The position numbers and the translations under genes are program-made. From contig NW_004624748.1 of the NCBI RefSeq assembly GCF_000247695.1, positions 2,958,490 to 3,022,489 on the forward strand: a DNA stretch of 64,000 nucleotides. Reading direction: 5' to 3'. Below are positions 1 through 10,378 of this stretch, piece by piece. Each line of letters begins with the position of its first letter. Positions within the stretch are counted from its first letter, which is position 1. This stretch comes from Heterocephalus glaber. Its lineage: Eukaryota > Chordata > Mammalia > Rodentia > Bathyergidae. Below the pieces are notes generated by a model, which saw only the letters and a list, made by a program, of their open reading frames with translations, did not search any database and was not told the DNA's origin.

Positions 1-495
1 CCCAAATGCCCATCAACTGGAGACTGGATAAAGAAAATGTGTTTTTTTAATAAAATGGAGTACCACTCAGCCATAAAAAAATGAGAAATTAGAGACATTT
101 ATAGCTAAGTGGATGCACATTGAGGTGATACTCTTAAGTGAAATAAATTGGACACACATGAGTAAATACCGAATAATTTCTCTGGTGTGAGAAACTGAAA
201 GTGTAAATAAGGACTAAATGTATAATAGGTAATGCGCAATAGGAAGAAAAGGGGCAAAGGGGAAGGGGAAGTAGGACAGGTGGGGCAAAGGAAAGCGGAG
301 AGTGGAATTAATATGAGAAAATGAAAAAATGGAAGCAAAGTCTTTGTGAATTGGGGGGGGGATGGAGGGGTTGAAGGGCGGGCAGGGGATGGGGGAAAAA
401 TAAGAACCAAGAGAGATTATGTAAAGGTGCAAATTTCCAATGATGAATGTCATTGTACTGTATACCTAAAATGTACCAATAAAACGAATTTAAAA
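1..495 (+). mobile_element. L1 LINE 3' end, cut by window start
   Basis: The sequence begins in the familiar end of L1 ORF2 (CCCAAATGCCCATCAACTGG, then GGAGTACCACTCAGCCATAA). It continues into a 3' UTR with a G-rich polypurine tract (about 235-400) and ends with AATAAAACGAATTTAAAAAAAAA. It closely resembles the copy at 55731-56214. The G-rich tract gives spurious minus-strand open frames. Confidence 0.85.
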
Positions 496-502
496 AAAAA
501 TC

Positions 503-677
503 ACAGTTTCTTGGGAGGCTGAGGCAGGATGATCCCAAGTTTTATGGTGGTTTCTGCAACTTTGTGAGACACTGTCTCAGAAAAGGGGAGGGGAGAGAGA
601 GAGAGAGAATGGCTTGGGATGTAGCTTAGTGCAAAGGCTGTGGGTTAGATCTCCAATACTGCAAAAAGGAGGGGAAA
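503..677 (+). mobile_element. B1-dID dimeric SINE, 5' truncated
   Basis: A B1/7SL-derived part (TTGGGAGGCTGAGGCAGGATGATC ... GAGACACTGTCTCA) is followed by an AG-rich linker with (GA)n and an ID-type tRNA-like part (TTGGGATGTAGCTTAGTGCAAAGGC ... CTCCAATACTGC). It directly abuts the L1 tail, suggesting insertion near the poly-A. Confidence 0.75.
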
Positions 678-1744
678 GGGGGAGGTCGTCCTTTTGTGTG
701 TGATTGTGTTGTACTTTGGTGTGCGTTGGTTTGGGGACACAGGAACACATCAAATTATGGCTATGCAGCAGGCAGCTAAAAAGTCAAGTCTAGCCCTTAG
801 GAAAATGTGACAATTGGACTGGCAAATTGGGCACACAGGGTCAGAACAGAAAGGAAGACCAGGGCAAAATGAAAGGACACGTTCAGTGTTTCTCAAATCT
901 GAAAGCAAAGGCTGAGTAAGGTCCAGAACAGAACATGACCAGCCAAGTTCCCTGGAATGGTCACCCGTGGTTGGGTCACAATCCTGACACTGCTGCCAGG
1001 TACCTGAGCGCACAGACAGCTCCCTTTTCCCGGCATAGGCAACACTGCATAGAAAAAGCACTGCTAAGGAGCTGGGAGAGGGCCTTGAGCTCTAAAACTG
1101 ACCAAAGAAGCCAGGAGGTCCCTGCAGGCATGCAGAACCAGCTCCTGTGATGAGTGCAGGCCCAGACAGTCACAAAGCTTCATGGCCAAGGAAGATTCCG
1201 GGGCTCCTGGCATGGAGCAAGCTAGCTTGTATTCGGCACAAGAGGTTCATTTTGCAGGAAGTAGGATATAACTCTTAGAGTAGAATAGGATGAAGAGTTT
1301 GCTGCTGCCTAAGTCAGTTCCCTTGGTTCTTCCAGGTTACAGATTTTTCAGTCTGCAGACCATGGTCAAGGGCAAAGGCCCTGGCAATAGATTCATTCTA
1401 TTCATTAGTCTCTTCTTGCACCTATGTCATAGCATAAGGAAGGATCTTCCTTATAGCATAAGAAAGGAGCTCGGGAGGAAATGGAATATTCTGGCCTTAT
1501 TGCACGGAGGGCAAGATTAGCTTCTGAGCAGAGCAATCTGGGGGATTGGGGGCATTTGGGAAGTTGGAGCAGGTTTGCATCATTCAAGCATGTGAGAGAT
1601 GAATGAAAATAGGGCAAATAGCAGAGGGGTGGTGTGACGAGAGTGACTCAGCCCTGTGTGGTCTTGAAGTTATGGGATGGAAGCAGAGCAACTTCTGAGA
1701 GGGCTGGGGCCTGGGTTTTAACACACACGCACATATATATTATA

Positions 1745-1835
1745 TATGAGCTGAGGCTCAGAGAAGTGAGATATCTTGCCCTTGGTTCACATAGTGAGTA
1801 AGAGAACAAGAATTAAGAGCCAAGTCTTTTGGTGC
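1745..1835 (-). mobile_element. MIR fragment
   Basis: GAGCTGAGGCTCAGAGAAGTGAGATATCTTGCCC and AAGAGCCAAGTC match the MIR core in reverse orientation. It is old and diverged. Confidence 0.55.
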
Positions 1836-2515
1836 CAAAATGAGACTCTTCTTTGTGGCTGTAGCAGAGGTTAATTCTATTTTATCTGTCAGGAGGGTTC
1901 TAAAATCTATGGGTAAATGGTAAATAGCAATGATGGTAGTAGGAAGTTAGTCGCAATGGCCCAGATGATGTCTCTCCCATCCAATCCTGTGTCTCCAGCA
2001 CCTAACTGGCTGCCTGATGTATAGTTGGGACACAGTAACTACTTGTTTAATGAGTGACAAGAAGCACTTACACTCAGAGAAATGAATTAAAAAGAGTAGA
2101 AGTCCTCCACTGATAATGAAAATCCTATCAGTTTTCAAGTGTCTCAGGGGAGTGTGGGGTGAGAGGTCATAACTTATCTGCCCAATGCCTGCACTCTCTT
2201 CTCACTGGGGAGATGAGCAACTGGAGTTGGCTTTGTGGTTGCAGATTGTGGATGGGCATGCAGAACGGGCTCCGCTAAGGGGGATCCCCATATACAAAGG
2301 CTAGCAGAGTGGCCAGGAGCCTCCATTTTCTCATCAGGACTCCAACCTCGTCACTTGCCCTCTGCTTTTCAGATTTTAAAGACAGAAGACTTCAAGATCA
2401 CTGGAGACAGTCAGTCCTCCAGGCATGCTGCCAGCGGTCACTCCTCCTGGCCCTGTCCACGGTGTGGCTGGAGGACATCTGAGGAGGCACAGCCAACACT
2501 CATGGGCCGCTCTCT

Positions 2516-2527
2516 CCCCCCCCCCCC
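2516..2527. repeat. Poly-C run
   Basis: Twelve consecutive C bases, a mononucleotide run prone to length errors in assembly and to polymorphism. Confidence 0.9.
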
Positions 2528-3927
2528 GGTGTTGTCAATTCCATCCCCTAAGCGTGGAGGCCTCCAAATTGGACCAAAAGAGTGACCCTATGGAGAAAAT
2601 CCCTAAGGAAAAATCTGCTCTCAAAAAACTTAATTTCCTATGAGGAACCACATTGAGGAAACTTAAATGACAGTGAAATGAGAGTGCACACTAGATTCTT
2701 TAGTCTTAAATTAGAGCTACAAAGCTATGCACCTTTCCCTTTTTGCCCTGGCTTCGAGGACATTCAGTTCCAGGAGAGCAGTTGTGTTTTGCTTTACTAA
2801 ATATTGACATCTCTGTAGACTCCTTTTTCTTGGCTGGAACTTTGTTACTATTTACCTTGTCTTTTTTCAATGTAATTTAGGTTACATCAATAGATATCAA
2901 CAAGACAGAAAATTGAACACCAAATAATAAACTGAACCTTCCTAGTGGAAAAGGGCAGTGAGGGAGCCTCCTGGATACAATGGCCACCAGGTGGCACCAA
3001 AGCCTCCCCATGGCTGTTTTCAGTGGGGCGGTGCCCTGAGTTTCTGTGCAGCCCACCATATCCTGGACTACTCCACACGCAGTCCAAAATACTCTGGGCT
3101 TACCTGTAGGGACAGCAGAGCTGACCCAACAGGAGTCGGGGTGGCCTTATAAGATAAATGTCACAAATGTTTCCAGTGGGCCGGGATCGCTCCCTTTGGA
3201 AGCTGGCCATCACAGGGCTATGGAGCAGCTTCATTTTTCTAGGCCATCATAGGCACCTGGAGGTGACAGTTTCATCCCAAATGGAGAGTTCCAGGAGGCT
3301 GTCAGAGAGCATGGGAGGAGTTTTCTAACCTGCGCCAAATGTTCTAGCGCTTCTGTCTGCAATGAGTACTGTATATTGTTCCTAATATTGCCACATCACT
3401 GGACAATCATTATTGCCTCTGAACTACAAACCGGGTGTTAAAACAACCCATGTATGTCAACACTGTCATTCATGTTTGCCTCCACTATCTATTCAGAGAA
3501 ATTATGTCATTTAAAGCCACTTTGTCATTATACCTTTATGCCCCAAATTAGAAAAAGCTTTGGTAAAAATTGCAAGAATGCACTTATGTATCATCTTTAC
3601 TTTCAGTTCCTCACCTCGCCTGAATTCATTTGTTTTAGTAATCCATTTTTCATGCTGACTTCTCTGTGTTCTCTCAAATCTCTGCAGTATCTGATCAATT
3701 GTATTTCTAGAAGATTAAGGAGAAGTAGAATCTGACAGATGAGGAGGGTATATATGCCCAGGCCAGGCCCATGCAGCAACGTGGCCTGGAGTGAAGAAGG
3801 AGAAGGTCACTGGTCAGACATTGCTATCTTCGAATTGAGACCTGGGCTTCACTGGCCAGAACTAGTCATGATACCATTCTCAGAGTGTGGGAGGGAGGAT
3901 TCTCTGTGGTTGGTACCATAGTGCCTT

Positions 3928-4045
3928 TTTTCCCGTTCTCTCCCCCTCTCCCTCTCCTTCTCCTTCTCCCTCTCCCCACTCCCTTCCTGTGCTGGGGTCT
4001 CACATGTGCTCGGCAAGTGTTCTGCTACTGAACTTCACCCTCAGA
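3928..4045 (-). mobile_element. ID-type SINE with CT-rich tail (reverse)
   Basis: A CT-rich tract (TCTCCCCCTCTCCCTCTCC...) is followed by GTGCTGGGGTCTCACATGTGCTCGGCAAGTGTTCTGCTACTGAACTTCACCC, the reverse complement of an ID/tRNA-Ala-like SINE. The pyrimidine tract would be its degenerate 3' tail. Confidence 0.6.
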
Positions 4046-5211
4046 CCTCTATACTTGATCTTATTTGTCCTCAAAACTCTTTTCAGGAACTCTGACTCTA
4101 CTCAAGTGCCCTTAGCTGATGGCTTGCAGTATGTGTTCATTTACAGAAAGTGAGGGGATGGGAAGATGCCTGCACTACTCCTAATTTCCTTGGGGATGAA
4201 AATACTCCCTGAAGAATCTTCACAACCATAGCAAACACCTGGTCCAATGCTCCACTTTGATATCCTCCTGTCCTTTAGGCTCAAGTATCCTCCGTACTAA
4301 AACCCAATTTGTTCTACCACGTCACCCCTCCCACTGTCACAAAAGGCTCATAGCCTACCGATATGGTCCTTCTGCTCATTTTAACCAATTGAGGTGACCC
4401 AAAAGGACTCCTGTAGTGTTTGCTAGTCAGTGGGGACAAAGTGACCTGGCAGATGTTTCTCTCTACTCTTTAAAGTGTACCTCTTTAAAGGTGGTGCTTA
4501 GTATAGGCCAAGATAGGACCCTCAGCAGGAATTTAGAAAAGAGGCAGATAAGGGAAGAGGTGTGAACTTGACCAAAACACTTACGAACCCAGCCCTCTAG
4601 GCAATGATGGGGGTTGAGGGTGCAAGGCCAAGAGATTGGTTTCCATTAAAGTGACATAATTGATACTTCCAATATCATAGAACCAAGTCAGGAGAGGAAT
4701 AACTTAGATCTTGAGATGACCTCAGAGTTTTTGAATTGAAAAAACTTAATGAGCACCTATAGTATCCCAGCATCTATCACATGGCTAATCAGGATCAGTA
4801 CTGGGTGAACCCTTTTGCATAAGGGACATGTTAGTAGTGCAGCCAGAGATGGAAGCCAAAACACTGCTAAATGTGTGCTCATGGCTCCTTCTCCATAGAA
4901 GCATTGCCACCTCCAGACTACAGCACAGGAATGCCTACATTGTGGTCTCTAGTGGGCTCTCTTTCCTTCTTTCCTAGTTTTATGGGGGCATTTATCATCC
5001 CTTCTTCCAAATGGTGTCTTTGACATTCTTTTGGGTCACTCAGCTTGGTGGACTTCACTTTGAGGAGGATGAGGGTGGAGAGCACGAGTCTAGGCTCTAA
5101 AGCAATTCTAGAGGGGCATGTGAATATGCCAAAATGGGGGTAGCCAGTGAAGATGTAACCAGAAGCCATCACTTGGCATGTGGTCCACCCATTTTGGCCT
5201 AATTGGCTTTT

Positions 5212-5388
5212 TCCATTTTTTTGTGGCACTAGAGATTGAGCCCAGAGCCTTTGCACTGAGCTACCTCCCCACCCCTTTTTATTTTTTGGAACAAGGTCTC
5301 ACTAAGTTGCCAGTCAGGATGTGAACTTGTTATCCTCCTGCCTCATCCTCCCAAAGTGCTGGGATTGCAGGTATGTGCACCCGGCTGC
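5212..5388 (-). mobile_element. B1-dID dimeric SINE (reverse)
   Basis: An ID part (GTGGCACTAGAGATTGAGCCCAG) precedes a B1 part (ACAAGGTCTCACTAAGTTGCC ... CCTCCCAAAGTGCTGGGATTGCAGGTATGTGCACCCGGC) in reverse orientation. Confidence 0.8.
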
Positions 5389-5729
5389 CTCATTAATGTT
5401 TGCTACTTATGTGCTTGCTCCCCTCTCTGCTGGAGGCTATGTCATCATCAATAAGTTATTTGTTTCTCTCTTCTAATGTGAGCATGCTGCTTTTCATCAT
5501 CAGCTACTGACTCTGACTCACATTTCCAGGCAGGCAGCAGACTGCTAGTAGCTAAGAATCAGCTCTTCAGAAAGATGACCTGTACCATTCTGAACCCTGT
5601 GGTTCTATATTCATTGGCTTGACTAGAGTGGTCCATTTTCTTGGTGTTCCACACACACAGCAGTGGGTGCAGACTTAGACTTGTTGACTGCAGCTGGACT
5701 CTTGAGTTAACTTTAGGCAGTAGTCTAGC

Positions 5730-5955
5730 TCAAGGCTTGGCCCACTAACTACCTCCCTTGGGCCAAATCTGTCCCCACCCACTCGTTCTTGTGAATAAAG
5801 TTTTATTGCAGCTCAGTCATGCCCATTGCTTTACATTTTATTGTTCATGCTACAATGGGAGCAGGTGCAACAGAGACTGACAAAGTTTAAAACATGACTG
5901 ACAACATTTAAGATATTATATAGCCCTTTTCAGGAAAAGTTTCATTTCAAGTCCA
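5730..5955 (-). mobile_element. MER5A-like hAT DNA transposon remnant
   Basis: TTGGCCCACTAACTACC ... GGGCCAAATCTG ... GTGAATAAAGTTTTATTGCAG ... GCAACAGAGACTG ... TAGCCCTTTTCAGGAAAAGTTTCA follows, in reverse, the non-autonomous hAT-Charlie element MER5A known from all placental mammals. The AATAAA inside it belongs to the repeat. Confidence 0.7.
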
Positions 5956-7325
5956 GAATTAGAAAAGACCATATTTTTAAAAATTTATTTCTATGGGCGC
6001 ACAATATTACAATTCCAAGTCTTGGGAAGTCCAGGATGTGGGATGTAGGATCTAAGGCTCTCATTTCAAGGATGGCAGACCTGAGGCTGCCTGGGAAGCC
6101 CAGGTGGGAAGGACTCTGGGGCTGTGTTCAAGCTGGTGTGGGCCCCACCAGACAAATGAAAACTGGGCCATAAGTAATTTAGACAAGGAGCACCATGCTG
6201 GGAAATGAACAGTGCAGATCCATGTTCTTCCCCAAAGACAAACAGCATCCAGGGGCAGCTTGGCATTGCCCCTGATGCCAGCACTTGACATGGCTGAGGA
6301 TGGAGTTGTAAACATACCCCTACCAGGCAATTTCAATACCATTCACACTGTGACAGAAGCAGACAACAGACAGGGAAAGTCAAGATCAGGCTAAAGCACC
6401 AGCTTTAATTAAGGCTCCTGTGATTCATGGCAGGCTAGCAGTGCACCAGTGATCATTCAGGAGAGCATTTTGCGTGGTGTCCCATTTTGGGGAAGGAGGA
6501 CATTTGTTCATTTGTGCAATCAAAATGCCAGTTAAATGTTCCATATCATTTCGAAATGAAAACCACAGGGTGTGGCTGTGCATGTTTCCTGGAGAAAGCA
6601 TTATAAAATGTGACTCCTATCATTTATATACAGAGATATATGCAGCCCTTAAATTGTGCTTTTTAAAGCTAAAGAATCTTAAGTCTGTCTACCTATTATG
6701 CCAAGATAATATTATTCTGTAACTCTAAAGAATGAGTCTTTCTCAGTGACCCAAATCAGTCCAGAGAATGGAGGTGTCTTCTGTAGCTCTTCATTCATTA
6801 CAGGAATGTGTTGTTGAAAGGTGTATACAAATTTAGGTTTTAGAACTCATCATATTTTATGTGCACCAGGAATCTGTTATGGTAAATCTTTAAAAAGTAC
6901 ATTAGCCACTTTTGCATAAATCCAGATTTTCAGATGTTGATGAATTCAAAGTGAGGTGCTCTGCAGTCTGACGTATTCTGACTGCTGTCTTAGCACCTGG
7001 CTTGTCCACTATAAGCAGGACTTGTCAATTCCTGGGGCCACTATTCACTGGTAATGTAAATATAAGAGCATCTGTAGAACCTGGTAAGGAGTAATTCTGT
7101 TATTGTGCACTACTCTCTCGTGCAAGTCATTTAGTATCTTTCCCACATTTTGGCATTGACTGCTTTTCTTTCACAGCATGAAAAATTGCCAAATCAGCTC
7201 TGGCTGACTGGGTTTTCTTTTCATTTCAAATAATTATATGAAGTATTTAAATTATATAAGGGGACTAAACCATGCCTCAAGTTGAGTATTCAAAAATATA
7301 TTTTATGACTTAAATTTGTTGAGAA

Positions 7326-7331
7326 TTTATT
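7326..7331 (-). terminator. Possible FAM124A polyadenylation signal AATAAA
   Basis: AATAAA on the minus strand lies about 220 nt after the stop codon. No clear GU-rich element follows, and another AATAAA occurs at 5989-5984, so the real cleavage site could be further downstream. Confidence 0.2.
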
Positions 7332-7549
7332 TGCATAAATGTCAGTGTTTTCACTGAGTCCCTAGAAATATACTACCTCTCAGCTAAGAGCAGCAGCATG
7401 GCCAATGTGCTAATGTTCCCCCTGAAATAGATAATTAAGTTCCAGACAGCCCTGGAGTTGAGAGTTAAGAACACTAGCGTGTTCAGAGGGCAGAGGGGTA
7501 GGGGGACCTGAGTCTGTGTATCTCAATGTGTTTAGAAAACAAGAAATGT

Positions 7550-8362
7550 TCAGATGTAGAACTCCTCCATGTCATTATCCTTAGGATCAGCTAATGCTGG
7601 GGGTGGTGGCACATCTTGACCAGTCTGTGTGGCTTTGGGAGCATCACAAGGGACCTCTGAGGATGACTCTGTGAGGGAGGGGGCCTTGGAGGCCAGAGGA
7701 GAAAGAGCAGAGATGGCTGTCACCAAGGAGCTGGAAGACCCTTTGGTTAGGAAAGGGAGAGAAGCCCAGGAAGCCTCTGCAGTTCCCCCACTGCCAGTGG
7801 GCAGTGGTCCTGCTCTGGGACCCTTATGTGCTGACCAGTGGCTGATGTATCCCTCAGAGGGGAGGGCCGTCTCCCCTGTGCCACAGAACTGACTGGGTGC
7901 AGAATATGCAGAGACCACAGACAAGTCTGAAGAGGACAGCTGCAAGCCCGTGTCAACATCTGTCTCCTGAGCTCCCTCTAAGTCATCCATGGAGAGGAGG
8001 GGGCCATGCCTATGTTCGTATGCCCTTTGCCCCAAGGGACCTGTGTTTGAAGACCACTGTGGTTCAGTGCAGGAGGCTGAGGTGGGGCCCACTGTGGGCA
8101 AACAAAATAAGGACTTGCTTCTTGGGAAAGACCAGGGAGGGCTTGGGGTGCTTCTGGCTCGTCTGGCACATTCCTCTTGGTGTCCAGAAGGCAAGTTCAG
8201 TTGGTTGGGGCCCAGGAACAGGCCATCACACAGGGCTGGCTGGCCACTGCCCAGTGTGTGGCTCAGTGCAGTGGCACTCAGTGAAGGAATAGAACAAGGC
8301 TGCTTCTCAGAGGAGTGGTGTGCCCTGCTGGGCTTGGGAAACCTTTTGTGCACCCTCTGTGC
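7550..8362 (-). CDS. FAM124A: FAM124A coding exon 4, C-terminal tail and stop
   Basis: The 813-nt terminal coding exon gives residues 277-546 and a stop. The acceptor is TTCTCTCCCCCTGCAG|GCACAG, with a consensus branch site GACTAAC at 8393-8387. It begins AQRVHKRFPKPSRAHH and runs through a Ser/Pro/Gly/Thr-rich region with little predicted structure. An acidic patch MDDLEGAQETDVD lies near the middle, and the Ser-rich stretch GSSSSLVTAISALSPLAS comes later. The protein ends DNDMEEFYI. The tail is probably disordered and regulatory (inference). The final residues F-Y-I fit a class II PDZ ligand. Long open frames on the opposite strand here are shadows of this compositionally biased exon. Confidence 0.95.
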   Translation of the reverse strand, partial: AQRVHKRFPKPSRAHHSSEKQPCSIPSLSATALSHTLGSGQPALCDGLFLGPNQLNLPSGHQEECARRARSTPSPPWSFPRSKSLFCLPTVGPTSASCTEPQWSSNTGPLGQRAYEHRHGPLLSMDDLEGAQETDVDTGLQLSSSDLSVVSAYSAPSQFCGTGETALPSEGYISHWSAHKGPRAGPLPTGSGGTAEASWASLPFLTKGSSSSLVTAISALSPLASKAPSLTESSSEVPCDAPKATQTGQDVPPPPALADPKDNDMEEFYI

Positions 8363-10302
8363 CTGCAGGGGGAGAGAACATACCTTGTTAGTCGGGACAG
8401 GGGTTCAATGGTAAATGCCGCATGAAACACAATGTTCATCACTGGAAACTTCTAGCGAGGTCCCAGAAGTAAAGTGGTGTCAGAAATTTGGCTCTTTAAA
8501 CTTGAGGGCAAAGAGAGCAGTAGCAGAGGTTGGAGGAGCCCAGGGGGAGACCTGTCTGTCTGAGGAGCCACCTCATCGTTGGCAGCTAGCTTCTTTTCAT
8601 GACAGGAAATAATACTGCTCAAAGTATACAAGTGCTGGGCATGGTGGTGCACACCTATAATCCCAGCACTCGGGAGGCTGAGACAGGAGGATCACTGCGA
8701 GTTCGAGGCCAGTCCGGGCTACACAGTGAGTTCAAGGCCAGCCTGAACTACAGCAAGACCCTGTCTCAAAAATAAAATATACAAGAAATTAACAAAAAGA
8801 ATAAGGGCCTGGCCAAGCATGCTAATGGAAATAAGAATCACCATGAAACACAAACAGAATGTGTATGGGTTTATGCTTCCCTCCAACCAAAGCATCAGCA
8901 ACAAGCTCCCCCTGTAAACACTGTTTGAAAGTATTGAGAGGAGGACACAAGGGATCAGGATGGCCTTGCACAGGCAATTTCCGATCACACCAACATGGGA
9001 CTGCATTCCAGTACCTGTGTAACCTCAGGACACAATGCTGGGGGTGACCCATGGCTCAGGCAGGAAATCTTCCACAAATGAGAGGTTCTTAGGAAATTAG
9101 CACTTATTTACTTGATGCTAGGAACTACTGCTTCTGGTCTCTTGTCTTTCAGGAATTAGGTATAGCAAAAGGATTACTGACTAAAGAATCCTCAGGGTGC
9201 TCAGTAGGGTGAGCAGTTTCACCCTGTGACATCTCACCTGTCTGCCTATTGTACACCCCAGGCCTCCCCTGGTCAGCAAAACCCCTTTCCAGGAACCTGG
9301 TTCTGGTGCACTAAACTGAGTACTTCTCTTCCAAAGCATATTTCCACTTGCTTTGCTTCTCTCAATTCTCCTACAGGACAAAACTACAGGCCAACCATTT
9401 CAATTAAATAATTGGTTTGAGGATAGTGGATCAGGCTTTATTTAGTACAGGATCATGTGACTTATGAATATCTGAAATAACAATAGGGTTCTGAGTAGGG
9501 TTTACTAGGAGGCATATTTCCTTCTAGTAAATATACAGTAGGCTGAGACACTGGCTTTCACAACAAACACTTCTTGTTAATCTGGAATCTGGTTTCTCAT
9601 GGCCACATATTTATTGAAGATTTATTACGGGTAAAGGAGGAGAAAGTACAATGAGATTCTGCCTTGACCACATGAAATTTAAACTTCATTGAAAGGATCA
9701 AAAATGACCAGGACTAGAAAATGTGATGACAGGCACCATGCATGGCACTAAGGAGGAGATCGTGCCTGCCCACAGGGTAGAGTCCTCAGTGCAGAGGGCC
9801 TACAGTAGGTGTGCTCCTAGAGGATGGCATCAGTGAGAGGCTGTGTGCTGCGAAGAGAGGCCTGTGAGGATCCTGTGGGGCAGCAGCAGTTTGCAGCCTA
9901 GGTGCCTGAAGAGCAGTGATAGAAGGTCAAATTGGGATGAAGTCTAGGGCCATGCTGGTTAAGGGGGCCTTTACCACCTGGATCAGAAATCCACTAACTT
10001 ATCCTTCTATTGGTGTCATATTCAGTCTTAATTATTTGTTCTCTGTGATTATTCCTTTCATTGATTTCTAAGATCCTTATTTGCCTGATTCCAGAAATCT
10101 CTTAATCCTAGAGACAAACTAATTGACTCACTCTTTCAACCAACTCTAACTGAGGGTTTTTTATGAACAGGTTCTAACCTGGTGTGTTCAGGCTTCACAT
10201 GGGTGATTAAAGATGTGACAAGATATTGACCTCCTTCACAAGCAATGTTGTGTCACATATATATATATATATATATATACACACAATATATATATTTGGT
10301 GG

Positions 10303-10378
<76 letters not shown>

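Larger units (their letters stand above)
1..7549. other. Downstream flank and 3' UTR of FAM124A
   Basis: This region follows the FAM124A stop. The 3' UTR must begin at 7549 but its end cannot be fixed. Apart from the repeats listed separately (L1 3' end, SINEs, MIR, a MER5-like DNA transposon), the stretches 680-1740, 1840-3920, 4050-5200 and 5960-7549 show no gene, RNA or repeat I can name. Confidence 0.6.

Noticed and set aside
105..538. Minus-strand frames of 76-101 codons
   Set aside because: They are antisense to the L1 3' UTR polypurine tract; the same pattern appears at 55921-56331 in the second copy.
5805..5815. AATAAA near 5795 and TTTATT near 5812 as gene polyadenylation signals
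   Set aside because: They lie inside the MER5-like transposon and are part of its consensus, so they are weak evidence for a gene end.
7897..8414. 131- and 141-codon plus-strand open frames
   Set aside because: They are shadows of FAM124A exon 4 and run into the intron; the minus strand has the recognised protein and splice signals.
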